Source of the DNA: Stercorarius parasiticus
Lineage: Eukaryota; Chordata; Aves; Charadriiformes; Stercorariidae
Direction: 5' to 3'
Assembly: GCA_013396915.1 (NCBI GenBank)
Contig: VWZL01002558.1
Location: 621,021-685,020 of the forward strand
Length of the DNA stretch: 64,000 bases
Shown here: positions 26,001 through 38,168 of the stretch, piece after piece
Layout: each line of letters starts with the position of its first letter
Position numbering within the stretch: position 1 is the stretch's first letter
The notes under the pieces: model-generated
Database searches by the model: none
Told to the model about the DNA's origin: nothing
Seen by the model: the letters and a program-made list of their open reading frames with translations, nothing else
Program-made: the position numbers and the translations under genes

Positions 26001-28811
26001 ATTGACCAACTCTGACAGCAACTCACATACTGCAACTGGTTTTCACACCTACTAATGCCTTCTACCTCCTGCCTTAGCACTCTATACATATACCATCAAC
26101 CCACACAGCGTTGCTCTAAATATACAGTTTTCAATTATCGTGCCTTCTCTGTTGTTTATTCCTCAAATATCCGTGCCATCTTAAAATGAGGCATTTTTTT
26201 CCTCCACAGTTGTAAGAATTCCAGTCCAATTCCCTCATTTTTTAATTCTACACAAACATTTGTTTAATTTCCTTAGCACTGGAGCTTGGAGCAAATCTAG
26301 TTGGTCTGCTATTTGCTTTTCCACATTTATGAGTGCATTTTTTAAAAGTATTTCATCTCATTTCTTTTCCAGGATAAACTTATTACTAGCCAAGCGGCTA
26401 AACAGCAAGCACATCACGTTGCCACGTGGGAGATCAAATGATACGACCGCAGCAGGTCCAAAAATACAGCTACAAAGGTACAGCAGCCTCTTGGAGAAAA
26501 TGAATCACTGTCACAGAAAATTCCCTGGGAATGATTTTTAGGAGTGGCAGAGTTAGCGGCTTTGGAGAAAGTCAATCACTTCCCTTCTGAACAGAAAAGG
26601 CTGCCAAAGTTTGCCACGAGGTATAATTGGGTATCCTCAACACAGCAGAATACATAGGAAAAGGCATTCATCAGAGTTACGCTAAGCAGCTACAAAACTG
26701 TAAACAAATGTGGACAAACTACTACCACCCAAGTAACATGAAGCCAGTGATTTAAAAGTAAATTCTGGTTTTGCTCTCGCCTGGTGGTTGTCACCAAGCA
26801 CCAGGCAAGGTATTACTGCTTGACTCAGTGTGTTTTCCAAGCACTTTGTCATTAACTCATTAATCTTCACCGTACTCTAGAAAGATAAATAGAGTAAGTT
26901 AATTTTTTTAAAAAGGGAGGCAACAGGAGAAACATTAAGGTTTTTAACTGCAGGTACGTACCTTGAGCCAAATTGTGCTTGATTGTTTGAAGGAGCTCCC
27001 CTCCGCTGGCACTAACTGATTTTCAAAGGTGCTGCCTTGGAAGAACAGGCTCAACACGGGCAAGCAAATGTCAGAAATTATTTTTGAAAACTGTGGTCTT
27101 AAGAGTGACTCACTCAACTCTACCAAAGGAGACAGAACAGTATTGAATACTGGATGTGAATTTAAGAATCTCTGGCCTCCAAAATCCCTGCTTGGAACAG
27201 GGATTCCTCTTCTTATCTAAAAATCTTACTCAGTTCTTGAGTGAGTAACAGGACATAGAACAGTTAAACCCTTTAAGACTATCTATTAGTTCAAAGTAAT
27301 GCCGTTTTCTTCTGTTTCCATTTGAACTCGATCAGATGATCGGCCGCTAAGCACTGAATTCAATAAACATGAAAGTGCTTCCCCCGAAGCTTAATTTAGA
27401 ACTATTTGTTCCTTTTCAGAATAAAATAGATCTTCCTTAGCTGCTTTTAAGCAGAAAAGCAAGTATGCTATGTCCCTTTACCCACTAGTGCTTAGAGTAT
27501 AATACATACTCCAGTAATTTCCTATTCGAATGGAATATTTGCACAGGTTGCAAATTTACCCCAGCGGAATGAGGAATCTAGTGAATGGACACATACATTT
27601 ATTATACGGAATACTCCAGGTAATGCTGGCCTGTGATATCAAGCCAACAAGCTGAATGATAGGCCTGGTATAATTATGTAATTAATTAGCTCTATCATAA
27701 TTTTTGTTTTATGACACTAACTTTTATGTGCCACTAGTCAATTTAATGGCATTTTAAATTGAAATAAGGCCCCTGAGAGAGATGCTACTTACTGTATCAC
27801 AAATCTTGTATTCAGATTTCTTTTAATTTCAAAAGATGACCTAATAAAATTGCTTTATAATTGAATCCCTTCTAACAACTTTTCCTGTGAGATTCTTTTT
27901 CTTCTCCCATTTTTAATTACGAAAAAAATTCCAATCAGAAAACACTTGCCACCGTAATTACATACAAAAAATCAGCGGTCCCTTTTTGTCCCTCTTGCTG
28001 CTTTCCTGGCACAGCAGTGCACCCTGGCTCGCTTTCCTGCGGAACTTTACTAGCATCCCCCAGAGGTGCAGTGAGGAAACCGCATCTTGTACACTCCAGG
28101 AACTAGAGTTAAATTTGCTTCTATCTTCTTTGAAATATAGTCAAGGCGTGGGACGGAAGGGGAGCAAATCCCCACGTACTTTCTATTTCAGACAGGCATT
28201 CACAGGTATTCTGCTATCACAAGATATAATTCTCGTGTGAATGAAGATCAACTAAAGGAAGGGAAGGGTGACCACGGCTCTCCTCCACCCAGCTATGGCA
28301 GTGCCCCTCGATGTGCCACCTCCTATTTCCAGCTCAAAAGGCAACGCAGCAGTGAGCACTGGCACCTTCTTTGGGGCCAAGGGGCCGTGGTGTCATCCAG
28401 GAGCAGTCCTTACCACGGAGGCTTTCGGCATCTTCCCTGCCGGTAGCTCCTCATATGGAAACCCATCAGGATCTCACCCTGACACAGCACTGTTAGGATA
28501 CATCCTCCATTCATTGCTTAATACAGTGGTATTACACTGAGTAAGAAATATGAGCAGATAGTAGCTGTTTTTTTGATAGGTTTTCTTCTACACAGTGAGC
28601 AACTGTATCCAATGGGAACACATTAATATCATTGGGTAGAAACAGAGCTAAATGACTCCTTTCTGAGATGATGAGGATTACTGTATTTAAGGTACTCTTA
28701 ATGTATGTGGTACTTTACCACACGTAAAGCACAGTAAACACTGAACAATACTTCTGCCTCTGAAAGCCATCACATCATTTGAACCACCGATGCTTGGGAA
28801 ATGGATGTATT

Positions 28812-29372
28812 GAATCATAGAATAGAATCATAGAATCTTCATGGNNNNNNNNNNNNNNNNNNNNNNNNNNNNNNNNNNNNNNNNNNNNNNNNNNNNNNNN
28901 NNNNNNNNNNNNNNNNNNNNNNNNNNNNNNNNNNNNNNNNNNNNNNNNNNNNNNNNNNNNNNNNNNNNNNNNNNNNNNNNNNNNNNNNNNNNNNNNNNNN
29001 NNNNNNNNNNNNNNNNNNNNNNNNNNNNNNNNNNNNNNNNNNNNNNNNNNNNNNNNNNNNNNNNNNNNNNNNNNNNNNNNNNNNNNNNNNNNTGCTGGCC
29101 ACGCTATTCCTGATACAAGCCAGAAAGCTGTTGGCCGCCTTGGCCACCTGGGCACACTGCTGGCTCACGTTGAGCTGGTTGTCCACCAGCACCCCCAGGT
29201 CCTTTCCTGCCAGGCAGCTTCCTAGCCACTCTTCCCCAAGCCTGTAGCGTTGCTTGGGGTTGCTGTGACCGAAATGCAGGACCCGGCACTTGGCCTTATT
29301 AAACCTCCTACAATTGGCCTTGGCCCATCGATCCAGCCTGTCCAGGTCCCTCTGTAGAGCCTTCCTGTATTG
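28812..29372 (-). mobile_element. CR1 LINE interrupted by an assembly gap
   Basis: The left end has the reverse-complement CR1 tail (AATCATAGAATAGAATCATAG). Right of the gap the minus strand encodes a CR1 ORF2 segment with [39 protein letters not shown] and [20 protein letters not shown] motifs, open across the visible part. This is the region just upstream of the part preserved in the copy at 2410-2962. It is a 5'-truncated young copy. The gap hides the segment between NSVAS and the 3' tail. Confidence 0.93.
28845..29092. other. Assembly gap (248 N)
   Basis: A continuous run of unknown bases lies inside a CR1 element, a typical place for a short-read assembly to break. Confidence 1.
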
Positions 29373-29666
29373 CAGGTACCCGAGATGACACAGAACAGTT
29401 AAGAGAGAGCTTGATAATGCTGGATGGTGCAAACAAACAGATTAAAAGAATATAATTTCCCAGCAGAAATTATCGTATTCTGTTCCATTTCTACTTTCTA
29501 GAAAATAATAAAATAACAGACAGATATGGAGCACAAATTAAACTTAAACAGTTCGTACTTGGGTTTCTCACTGAAGCAAGCACAGAATTTTCAACATAAT
29601 TGAGTTTTTAAAACCAGTGATATTGGAAGCGAGGTGAAAGTAATGGAACTACTGTCAACCTCTTAC

Positions 29667-29927
29667 CATTTGCTGTGTTCTTTTTGAAGTTATCTAGAAA
29701 CTCTTCCAGGAGCTGTGACTGGTTTGGAGGAGGCAACAAAGTCTTTGGGTCCCTGGAAATGTCGCCATCTGACCAGGACGCACATAAGGGTTGCTGGGTC
29801 CCATAATGGTTCATTCTGAGAGACAGCATTACGCTCCTCTCCAAAAACAATAACTCCATCTGCCTGAGTTCAAGATCAGACACAGCCTCTCCATTTATAC
29901 TCAGGATTTCATTGCCTACTCGGAGCC
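29667..29927 (-). CDS. TIAM2: TIAM2 exon: end of PDZ domain and Pro-rich linker
   Basis: The exon has 261 nt, codons 559-645, phase 1 to phase 1. Acceptor CACGTGCTCTCAG and donor ATG|GTAAGA. It encodes GLRVGNEILSINGEAVSDLEL, the PDZ strand and second helix, followed by RQMELLFLERSVMLSL. A variable stretch leads to LCASWSDGD and then LLPPPNQSQLLEEFLDNFKK, a conserved linker found in TIAM2 and not in TIAM1. This exon is the best evidence for choosing TIAM2 over TIAM1. A long open frame continues into the intron on both sides, but the splice signals are clear. Confidence 0.95.
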
Positions 29928-30995
29928 CTGAGAGCACGTGAAAGGAAAGAAGGAGGGGAGAAAAAAGAAAGAGGGAATATAAAATGTAAAGGGTCACAAA
30001 CCAAACCTTGTGCTGATTCACCTTTTATTTTTGTCGTTTTAATTCAAATAGCCTAATCCTACCACAAGTCCATTAGAATCGATTGGAGCTTTATTTGTGC
30101 TATAATTATACAGATCAACCTCATGCTTACTTTGATAGATGTTACACATAGTACAGCAATCGAGTTGTTTCCAAAGATGCTACAGAATTTGGTGGGTGGG
30201 AGGGCAGCACAACCTTCAAGAAGATTATAATAGAGACACCTCTCACGACTCAAATACCCCCAGCGTACAGCCCCATAACACATATTTCATTATCTCAGAA
30301 GAACAAGGCTCTAGTCGCGCAGATCAAATCATTCATGCAAAACTGGAAAAACAGCGGATGGAGTCTTTATCAGCTTCGGTATAAATCTAAACAATGGCAA
30401 CTGCTGCCTTTCAAGGTCAACAACACCCAAGTGGTCATTACCCTCAGGTGGCAAATGAAACTGTCTCCATTTCTCTGGGTTTGTCTCTCCGTTTTTCAGA
30501 AAGCAGAACTCATGTGATCCTGCTGTGCGGATGAAGAGAAGCACGGTTTCTGAGCAGCGCAGTAGAGAAGGCGCTCACAGAAACATATGCAGAAAACTAT
30601 TTTGGGGAGGGAGGCTGCTTTTCATACTTTTCATTGCCAGCAAAAGTGGGAGTGATGGGTCCTGGAGACTGACCAAGCCCATGAGGTTCCCCAGTGTGAG
30701 ATGAACTCTTTCTCCAGCCTGTTCCTCTGTGCTAAAGCGCTTGGTCGGGTGGCTGAACACAGGCTTTGTCTCCAAGGGCAAACAAGAACTCTCCCCGATA
30801 TATTGAAAGGATAAATCAGTACTTTGTGTACATCATCTTTCCCAGTATCACATACTTTCCATGGTCTTCAGGAAAGAAAACTATGAACAGTTAAAGCCAA
30901 AAACCATTTCAGACAGCAGTACTAAAGCTCCTTGATGTTTTGGGACTTTAAAAAGATAATGAAGTACAGTATTAAACATAAATACGATACAATAC

Positions 30996-31088
30996 CTTCC
31001 TTGTATGCCAGTCCATCAGGGAGAACATCACTTACAAATATACGGGTGAGATGCTGATTTTCATCAACTTGTGCTGTGACAGCAAAGC
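30996..31088 (-). CDS. TIAM2: TIAM2 exon: central PDZ strands
   Basis: The exon has 93 nt, phase 1 to phase 1. Acceptor GCTTCAG completes the Gly of the GFAV ligand-carboxylate loop. The rest reads FAVTAQVDENQHLTRIFVSDV and LPDGLAYKE, covering PDZ strands B-D and the loop before the next helix. The donor is GAAG|GTATTG, splitting the next Gly codon. Family knowledge: TIAM PDZ domains bind C-termini of syndecans, CADM and neurexin-type adhesion proteins. Residue differences from TIAM1 in this exon favour TIAM2. Confidence 0.93.
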
Positions 31089-32014
31089 CTGAAGCAAAAG
31101 AGGTTTAAATCAAATAAAACTTCTCGGAAACATTTCCCTTTTATTTTGTGTATTTAGTAGACTCTACACAACCACAGTGAGGATACTTCTTGTGAGAACA
31201 GACCCACAGAGCCTAGAGAAATTATCACATTGTTTCTCAAGTCATTGTGAAGCCTGGTAAAGTTGTTAGGATTTTTTAACTTCCTGGAAATGTCATGCTG
31301 TGCCATAAAAAAAAAAAAACAAATTACATTTCAAAAAAATATTTTCTACCTCAGTCCCATATGACATTTTAATAACACAGCCCATTGTTATGGTAAGAGT
31401 TCTGCAGTGTGTCCCTCAGACATAGAGGCGTTTTAAACACATCCAAAAACTGGAAACCCAAACTATAAAGCAGCAAAAACCATACAGAACAGTGAGTGAG
31501 ACAGCCCAGAAAGGAATAATTTATAAACCAACAGACTTGCAACTAAAGAACAGCAGAGCTGCCTTACAAAGGTATCTTTGCAAGATATGTAATTATTCCT
31601 AGGCATAACGTCCTCCCACGGATAAAAGCCTGTCAGAATTTGTACCAAAGGACACTCTGTTGATACTGTGCCAACAGAGGATCCCACTACCGAAAAACAA
31701 AAGGGCAGACCTTGCCCGTGGCCTGACTGAGACTGATTATATTAATCCTGGCAAAGGACATTTGTCTTCTGACAATTCCATGCTTGAATTATTTGGCCAG
31801 TCCAGCAGAATTAGAAAGTGGACCCTTCCCAAACATGAGAAATGTGCTTGTCAGTGTAAAACAACCAGTTTGGGTCTTTGCTATAATGCCTCGAGTCCTT
31901 TGCAGACTCAATGAGCTATCAAGGATGGCTCTATCTGCGCTCAGAGACAGTAAAGGCACGAAGAGAGAAAGTAAGCAATGAGAAGAATAATAAGAAAAAT
32001 TCCTGAGAGCTTAC

Positions 32015-32093
32015 CAAAATCACTTATGTTTTCAGTCTTTGTCAGATGAACGTGATAAACATTTAATGGACAAATTTCTATTTCATCATACAC
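32015..32093 (-). CDS. TIAM2: TIAM2 exon: RBD-PDZ junction and first PDZ strand
   Basis: The exon has 79 nt, codons 502-527 plus the first base of 528. A run of T followed by CTAACAG forms a strong acceptor, and the donor is TTG|GTAAGC. It encodes VYDEIEICPLNVY, which closes the RBD, then HVHLTKTENISDF, the first PDZ strand. The carboxylate-binding loop is split: DFG is reached here and FAV begins the next exon. It starts only 465 bp after the RBD exon whose donor is abnormal. Confidence 0.92.
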
Positions 32094-32558
32094 CTGTTAG
32101 AAAAAAAAAAAAAAACAACAGAAGTCATCAAATTGTGAAATTGCAAGCATCAAAACTCAGAGGTACAGCATGAGAAATAAGCACAGTATTCTTTGCATCA
32201 ATAAAGAGCCAAAACTTGCTGTCTTTACACATAACTCTGTTACTCTGCAAGCGTCACTGGTATCAGTGGGATTACATGCCGAGTAAGCTGAAGATAGAAA
32301 ACCTAGCCTGGAGTATAGACTGACACTTCACTTCTGTATCAGAAGCCCCACTTAAATCTTCAAATGGTTCTTGAGAAGAGTGTTTGCAGTGCCTAGCCAC
32401 CCAAACGTCTGCATGGGCATGGACCGTGAACGAAGATGGCAGAATGCAAACCAGGAACAGCTTTAAAACCTTATTTTAGATTTAAATCACACATATGCGT
32501 AGGTAATAATTCAACTGTAGTTACAGACATCACATTATCTAAAAGGAGTCACACTTTC

Positions 32559-32663
32559 CTGGTCTACTATGTATTCGTACGGTTCAGGAGCACAATACTC
32601 AGTATTTTCATCAACCAGTCTTCTGAGTTGCAGGCCATAGTGTCTTGGCTCCAACTGCTTCAT
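32559..32663 (-). CDS. TIAM2: TIAM2 exon: second half of the Ras-binding domain, with a GA donor
   Basis: The exon has 105 nt, codons 467-501, phase 0 both sides. Acceptor TATTCCTTAG precedes MKQLEPRHYGLQLRRLVDE. It continues through NTEYC and EPYEY to a final VDQ. Length and residues match the mammalian exon, which also has 35 codons by my recollection. The expected donor position reads CAG|GAAAGT: every position fits the consensus except +2, where T is replaced by A. The only nearby in-frame GT donor is nine bases upstream (ATA|GTAGAC), which is weak and would drop three residues. The exon is open and clearly under protein-level conservation. Its 3' end is the uncertain part. Confidence 0.85.
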
Positions 32664-35347
32664 CTAAGGAATAAAGAGAATGGGGTTTGGAATTTGTTAT
32701 TTATTTCCAGAATCCCACAAGACAAAGAAGTGACACACACCCACAAAAGCTCTTTAGAAATCATGCAAAAGCAATTCCCAACAAGTCATTTTCTGACTAT
32801 TTTTGTAGCATAAACAAAACTAGCTGCATTGCTTAGAAGATAAGGTTCAAGCGCAATTTCCATTTTCCCTCCCAAATCCTTTCATAAACACTATATCTTG
32901 GCTATTAGATTAACTGAGTACTGCTATATGTTTCCAAAGATATCACAACTGTTTTCTGTCCTTTTGAACTTAGACTCACAACCATCTTTTTCTGTGACTA
33001 CTTTTAATGACTCAATTCTGCTCAGCAACTTTTTCTTCCGATGTTGAAAATGTATATGCATGTATGGGCTGTTAGGAGAGGGGAGGGGATGGGAAACAGG
33101 TTCCCTGAGGGTTTGCCTTTATTGGATTTTATTTTTATTGCTGGGTTTCATCTACCATCAGAGAGTTTCACCTATTTTTTTTCACCGTGTGAGGTCAAAG
33201 CAAAAATCCTGTCTCAACAGGAAGTCAAAGGGAAATAGGAATATTCCCAAAGGATATTAGCCTGAAAGTGTCAAGCCCCTGATGGGAGTCTCTCTGAAAA
33301 TCAGGATGCTGATGAGACTGCTACACAAAACATTTCATTTTAGCATATTAATACAGCAGCATTTCTAAAAGAGGAGGAAGCAACTGTTTCTGTTGTAATA
33401 TAACAAGGGTTATTTAACCTCTCTAACACATCTCTGCAGCTTACAAAATCTAAATCTACTGAGTAACTAGTAATTACCTTAACATTTTATTATGTGTAAC
33501 AGTTTACGAGTTGCATGTGTTCTGTATCCTGAACAATTGTATTCAAATGCACATTTTTTTCTATACGTGCTATCCAAAAGCCTCAGATGGAAAACAGAAA
33601 TGAGGAAAGTATAAACCCCATAAAGCATGAGTGAAGGGGAAAAAAAACAATAACCCCTTTGAACTTCACCCTTATACACATAACATTCAAACATGTTCTG
33701 TTAAGAAGAAAGATTCCTTACACTCACCAGAGCAGAATGAAAATGTAAGAAGGAAAAGAACCAGGATAGATGAGCAGAAAGTATTCAGCATTAGAGAATG
33801 CTTATGAAAAGCTTTACACACAGAATAGAAAGAAAAAATAAAACAGAAAAACATTTAAGAAAAAAAAATCAAATAATTTAAAACTATATTTTCATGTGAT
33901 ACAGACAATGAAAATTAAAAGTCAGCTCTAAAATTACAAATATTTTGGAATGATGGAGTAAGAGAGGTAAGGAATTTCCTTTTCAACTTAATTTTACATT
34001 TATAAATTTTATTTCCTCTTTCAGGGGTCTTGCACGTCACCAACTGCTTCGAAATGTTTCAGCTCTACCTTGCCATCTGGTGGTCAAATAATGTCTCAGA
34101 CAATCCCTCCCTTCAGCCTGACGGTACAGTGGATTTTTAAAAAGCAAAGCCAGGCATTAAACTGTTTATTATCCAGGACTCAGTCTCCACCAGCAAAAGC
34201 AACGAGAATATAATTTCTTCTCAGGGATGCATTTCTTCTCAGAGACACATTGTGACTTGGCTGTATCACTGTGCTTATTTTGGTTTTAAAACTATAGTTC
34301 CCCCAGATTTTTAAAACCGTGTATAATTTAGTAATTTTTTGTTTGTTTACAACATTATCAGATGCAAAGAGCCATTAAATTGCATCCTTTCGTTCACTTA
34401 GAAGCCTCAAAATTCATTAACTTCAAGCCAGTTGAATGAGCTCACCTGAAAGTTCAAACTAACCGATGCCCAAAACTCCAGCTGGATTGTGTACAGAGCA
34501 GCCCTCCTTTTTTTTTTTTTTCTGTTTCTGTTTTTCCCCTTTACTTGTAAAGTAAATAAACTATATTTACCAGTTGTCAGAAAACAGAACTTGGGACTAA
34601 AAAGTTAGTTTTTCCAAAAAGCTCGTCTGCATAATTTAAGTGACTCGAATCTCGAAGTTAGAGCTAAATGCAAGCACTGACACATGTGGAGACAAAGGTG
34701 CTAGGTACGTTGAGACTTTCTAGAGGCGCTGGTCTTCTGTCTGTCGTTAGAATTGGTATTTCTACTTCATCTTCAACCTGCGACTCAGTTTTCTGGCCCA
34801 AGATCTATAGCAATTCCTCTCAAATTGCTGGTACTGACTTTCAGAAGGGAATGCACTCTTTGAAATTCACAAGTAGAGCTGGTATTTAATTACAAGCTTA
34901 AAAGGGTACTTTAAGAAGCAAGTGGGTATGATAGCCTTTGTCACAGCAGTCTTAAATGTCTTAATCTCCTGGCATTAACTCCACCAGTCCCCGCTACTCC
35001 TCTGCAATTAACTTGCACAGAACTGAATTTACTGCAGTGACAACGTAGAATGGGCACACGCTGAGATTTCTCAGGAGCTGACTACCTGGCAAACCATCTG
35101 AGTGTTCTTTGAGTATTCACTGTGCGCTGTCTCGAGCAACGCTTCTTGAAAACCTTTCCACAACCCTGCTACCTTGGCTACAATGCATAAATAACACAAC
35201 TAAAGGAAACAGAGCAATGTGCTTTAATACGGTGACAGGGAGATGCTGTTGTTATGCTCCCACTATTTAGACATCCTCTGATATATTAGATTCTTTCTCA
35301 AGTCTACAGTTATTAACAAGGTGCAATCATACATGAAAAATGAGTAC

Positions 35348-35515
35348 CTTGCATGCCAAAGACAAAACATCTTCCACCCTGTGCTCTGGCTTGAGGGTCA
35401 GGGCCACTCCTTGGCCGTCACAGAAGTGAACGTACGTTTGTGTCTCCCATGCACTCTCCTTCTGGATGCTCTCTGGCACGGAGCAGTAGACATTCAAAAA
35501 GTCATCAACTTGCTG
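35348..35515 (-). CDS. TIAM2: TIAM2 exon: first half of the Ras-binding domain
   Basis: The exon has 168 nt, codons 411-466, phase 0 to phase 0, with donor AAG|GTACTC. It encodes QQVDDFLNVY, a variable linker, then the RBD strands ETQTYVHFCDG and LKPEHRVEDVLSLACK. The TIAM RBD has a ubiquitin-like fold that binds activated Ras; KPEHRVEDVL marks the turn and first helix. The acceptor is a tandem CAG CAG: the AG before 35515 gives QQVDD, and the next AG gives QVDD starting at 35512. The mammalian protein, as I recall it, has neither Gln here. VNVY-like and SIQKES residues are more diverged than the rest. Confidence 0.9.
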
Positions 35516-38145
35516 CTGGAAACAAGGGAGAAAACATACAATATATGTGGATGTTGCAAAAAAACCCAAAAGTACAATTACATTGTCAGGTTGCAGTGGA
35601 TATGTATTTAAGCACGGTACTGTGTATTTCCCCATGGCAAGAGAGGGACAAAGTTCTGTTACCAGCTCTTATTCACTATCGAAGACTTGATTTTCTTGAG
35701 ACAGGATTGCACTTCCTCTGCCTTCACCATTATTGGCTTTCATGCCTTTATCTCCTATTAATTTTTTATTTAACTCGACGTGAAAATATGTAGCTACCTG
35801 ATATTATATCGCAGTGCGAATAAATTCTTAAGAAGAACTGACTACTATAATTTTACTTAATTAACAAATGCAAAAAAATTGGAATTACTGTAATTTTGAC
35901 AAAAAATTATAATTTAGTAAACTTCCAGCAGAGAGCACTGTGGAGCAAGGCTTGCCATAACATAATGAAAGACTAAAGCAGGAATAAAGTGTTCTTATTC
36001 TATTTACAGTTTAAGAACATACTGTTTCACAGGTAGCACAGGGCGTTTTCCTGCTTACCATTTTGCTTCACATTCACCCTTGTTCCAAAGCCACTCCACT
36101 GGATCAAATAACAACATCCACCCTGAATTTCCCTGTCGTTTTCTCGCCCTTCGTTTTCACACTTTCTTCTGTGCTGCACTTCAGGCTACACGTTACAAAG
36201 GAAGCCACGCAAGGAGAAGGAAAACACTGACAGCTGTTCAGAATTTGCAGTTTCACCCATATATTTGGCTTTGCCTAATCAGCATGTCACTTAAATACTC
36301 ACATCAAGGCATTTAAGTTTATGCAGACAGGGTCCCTCAATTCCCCCTACAGTCAATGGAAAGGGACAATAACCTCCTAAAGTGGCAGAACTGCCACCCA
36401 AGACGTATCTTAAGATATCCTGATCCGTTCTCAGGAGTGCCTACCCCCCTAATGCTTTTTCTTTATATTTTTGTTTGTTTGTTTGGGGGGGTTTGTTGCC
36501 AGCATAAAGGCCCTTGATTACGCAGTTCTTCCTCCTGGCTCTGCAGGGACACAAGCCCAGGGGTGCGCTGCAATTAAAAGCTGCCGTAAAATCACTGCAC
36601 AGGGATCGCTTCCCTTGCTGCAGGCAGCAAAGTTATTGACAACAATCTACCAGCATTAACAGAGAGACCAATATTACTTTGTTTTTCCAAATAACAACTG
36701 TGGCTGTGAAAATGATGTAGTAAGCAATCCTATTCAGGTAATCACTAAACAATGCAGAAATTCAGGTTGCTGCTGACCCAGAGTAAGGCACAGTAATAGT
36801 TTGATGCCAGAGTAACGCTGGTTTTGGCAGAGTAATATGAGCGTACTAATGGCATTCACGAATCTTACACCTCTTGCTCAGCTGTCCCTTTTAACTAGTT
36901 GAAAACGAAATTTAAATGAACACAGGCCCATCGAAATCCTACTAAAATCCAGCAACCACTATACCTAACAGGAACACTATTACGCAATTAATGGAGCGAT
37001 GAAATCTACACCAGGTGAAGTTTCACCTCGGTGACCATGGTTCCAGACTGCTCGTAACACTGGCGTTGTCGAAGAAGATAACTCCCACAGAAGCGTGGTC
37101 CTCTCAGAAAGCACTAAACCAAGTACCTGGGAATAAACGCTGACCTCCTTCCATGGTGTAAATAACAGGAAGGAGACAGGGCAATGCAGGCCAGCTGCAA
37201 GAGCTGAGCAGGAATGAGTTAGACTGAATTCTCCGGCGGCTTCCTTCAGGGAAAATCAAAGCAACGTTGCCCCAGCGAGGGAGATGCTCCCAGCAGCTCA
37301 GAGGTTTGTAACTACCCCAATGGTTTATTGCACTGCAACAGTAGTTCTTCAAATCTGTGCAAGTGAAATAAATCTCACTATTGCCAGAGATGAAAAAAAA
37401 CCCCACAGCTGGAAACACAGAGGATGAAGGTGATGAGAAACAGGTTTAACGCCACCTTTTTTCCAGAAGCTTTTAAGACAGGACAGAAAGTTCTGCAGCC
37501 AATGTGAGATACTTCCCTTTCCTTGCCACGTACGCTGGTGCCCAGGCAAACGCCTTGAGATAAACTGGCCTCTGTTATTAAACATGACTCTGTTCCTTAA
37601 CTGCAGTCAAGGTACTGTTGCTTCATCCACATTTTCCATCTCAGAAAATCTGACATGAAGAGAGATTTTTTTTTTTTCCCCCCGCTATGCCTGCAGTGAC
37701 TAATTCTACAATAGTTCATTCATTCATTGCCACATAGTTATAACAACCCATCCAATTTTCCAGAAATAGGTGCCAGGATTTACAGACTGTCACACGTTGT
37801 GCCACAGGGCTGCTGCGCGACCAGTAGGTTACTCTGTAATTTCTCCCCAGTATTTGCCTCTGTTTTTATCATCTTTTTCAGGCAAAATAGAGCCTCCCTG
37901 GCAGACCTCACTATTTGTCATTCACTGCACTCCTCAGGTAGCATTTTATAAAAGTTTTGATGCTGTTTTTGTTTTTCATTTGAAATCAGCCAGTGAAACT
38001 GAGTTGATGCCAAAGTAACGGTTTTCAGAGTTATGATGAATCACTTCTGAGTTGTCGTGTGACTCATCAAAATGACAGGATCTTAAAAACGCCCACACTA
38101 TATTTAATTCCCATTAACAAAAAGGTTTTAGAAATAAGGTTGAGA

Positions 38146-38168
38146 TGATGATAATAATAATAATAATA
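38146..38168. repeat. ATA/ATG microsatellite between 15-bp direct repeats
   Basis: GATGATG is followed by about six AAT units. The block is bounded by exact copies of TAGAAATAAGGTTGA at 38129-38143 and 38175-38189. Confidence 0.85.

Larger units (their letters stand above)
10514..29666 (-). other. TIAM2: TIAM2 19.2-kb intron between PDZ and linker exons
   Basis: This is the longest intron in the window. It contains a CR1 fragment, a solo LTR with internal tandem repeats, an old 1.1-kb CR1 copy, a G-rich run near 23020 and a CR1 copy with an assembly gap. The stretches 18500-28800 and 10600-14000 show no recognisable gene. An AT-rich block around 27650-27960 with TAATTA motifs resembles conserved noncoding DNA but cannot be tested here. 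Confidence 0.8.
29928..32558 (-). other. TIAM2: Three short TIAM2 introns within the RBD-PDZ exon cluster
   Basis: The introns 29928-30995, 31089-32014 and 32094-32558 separate the PDZ and RBD exons; the two exons at 30996-31088 and 32015-32093 lie inside this span. No repeats beyond short A runs (31307-31319, 32099-32115) and no other coding potential were seen. The 465-bp intron begins with GA instead of GT in this sequence. Confidence 0.8.

Noticed and set aside
28839..29432. 197-codon minus-strand frame crossing the N run
   Set aside because: The visible part is CR1 ORF2; the rest is translation of unknown bases.
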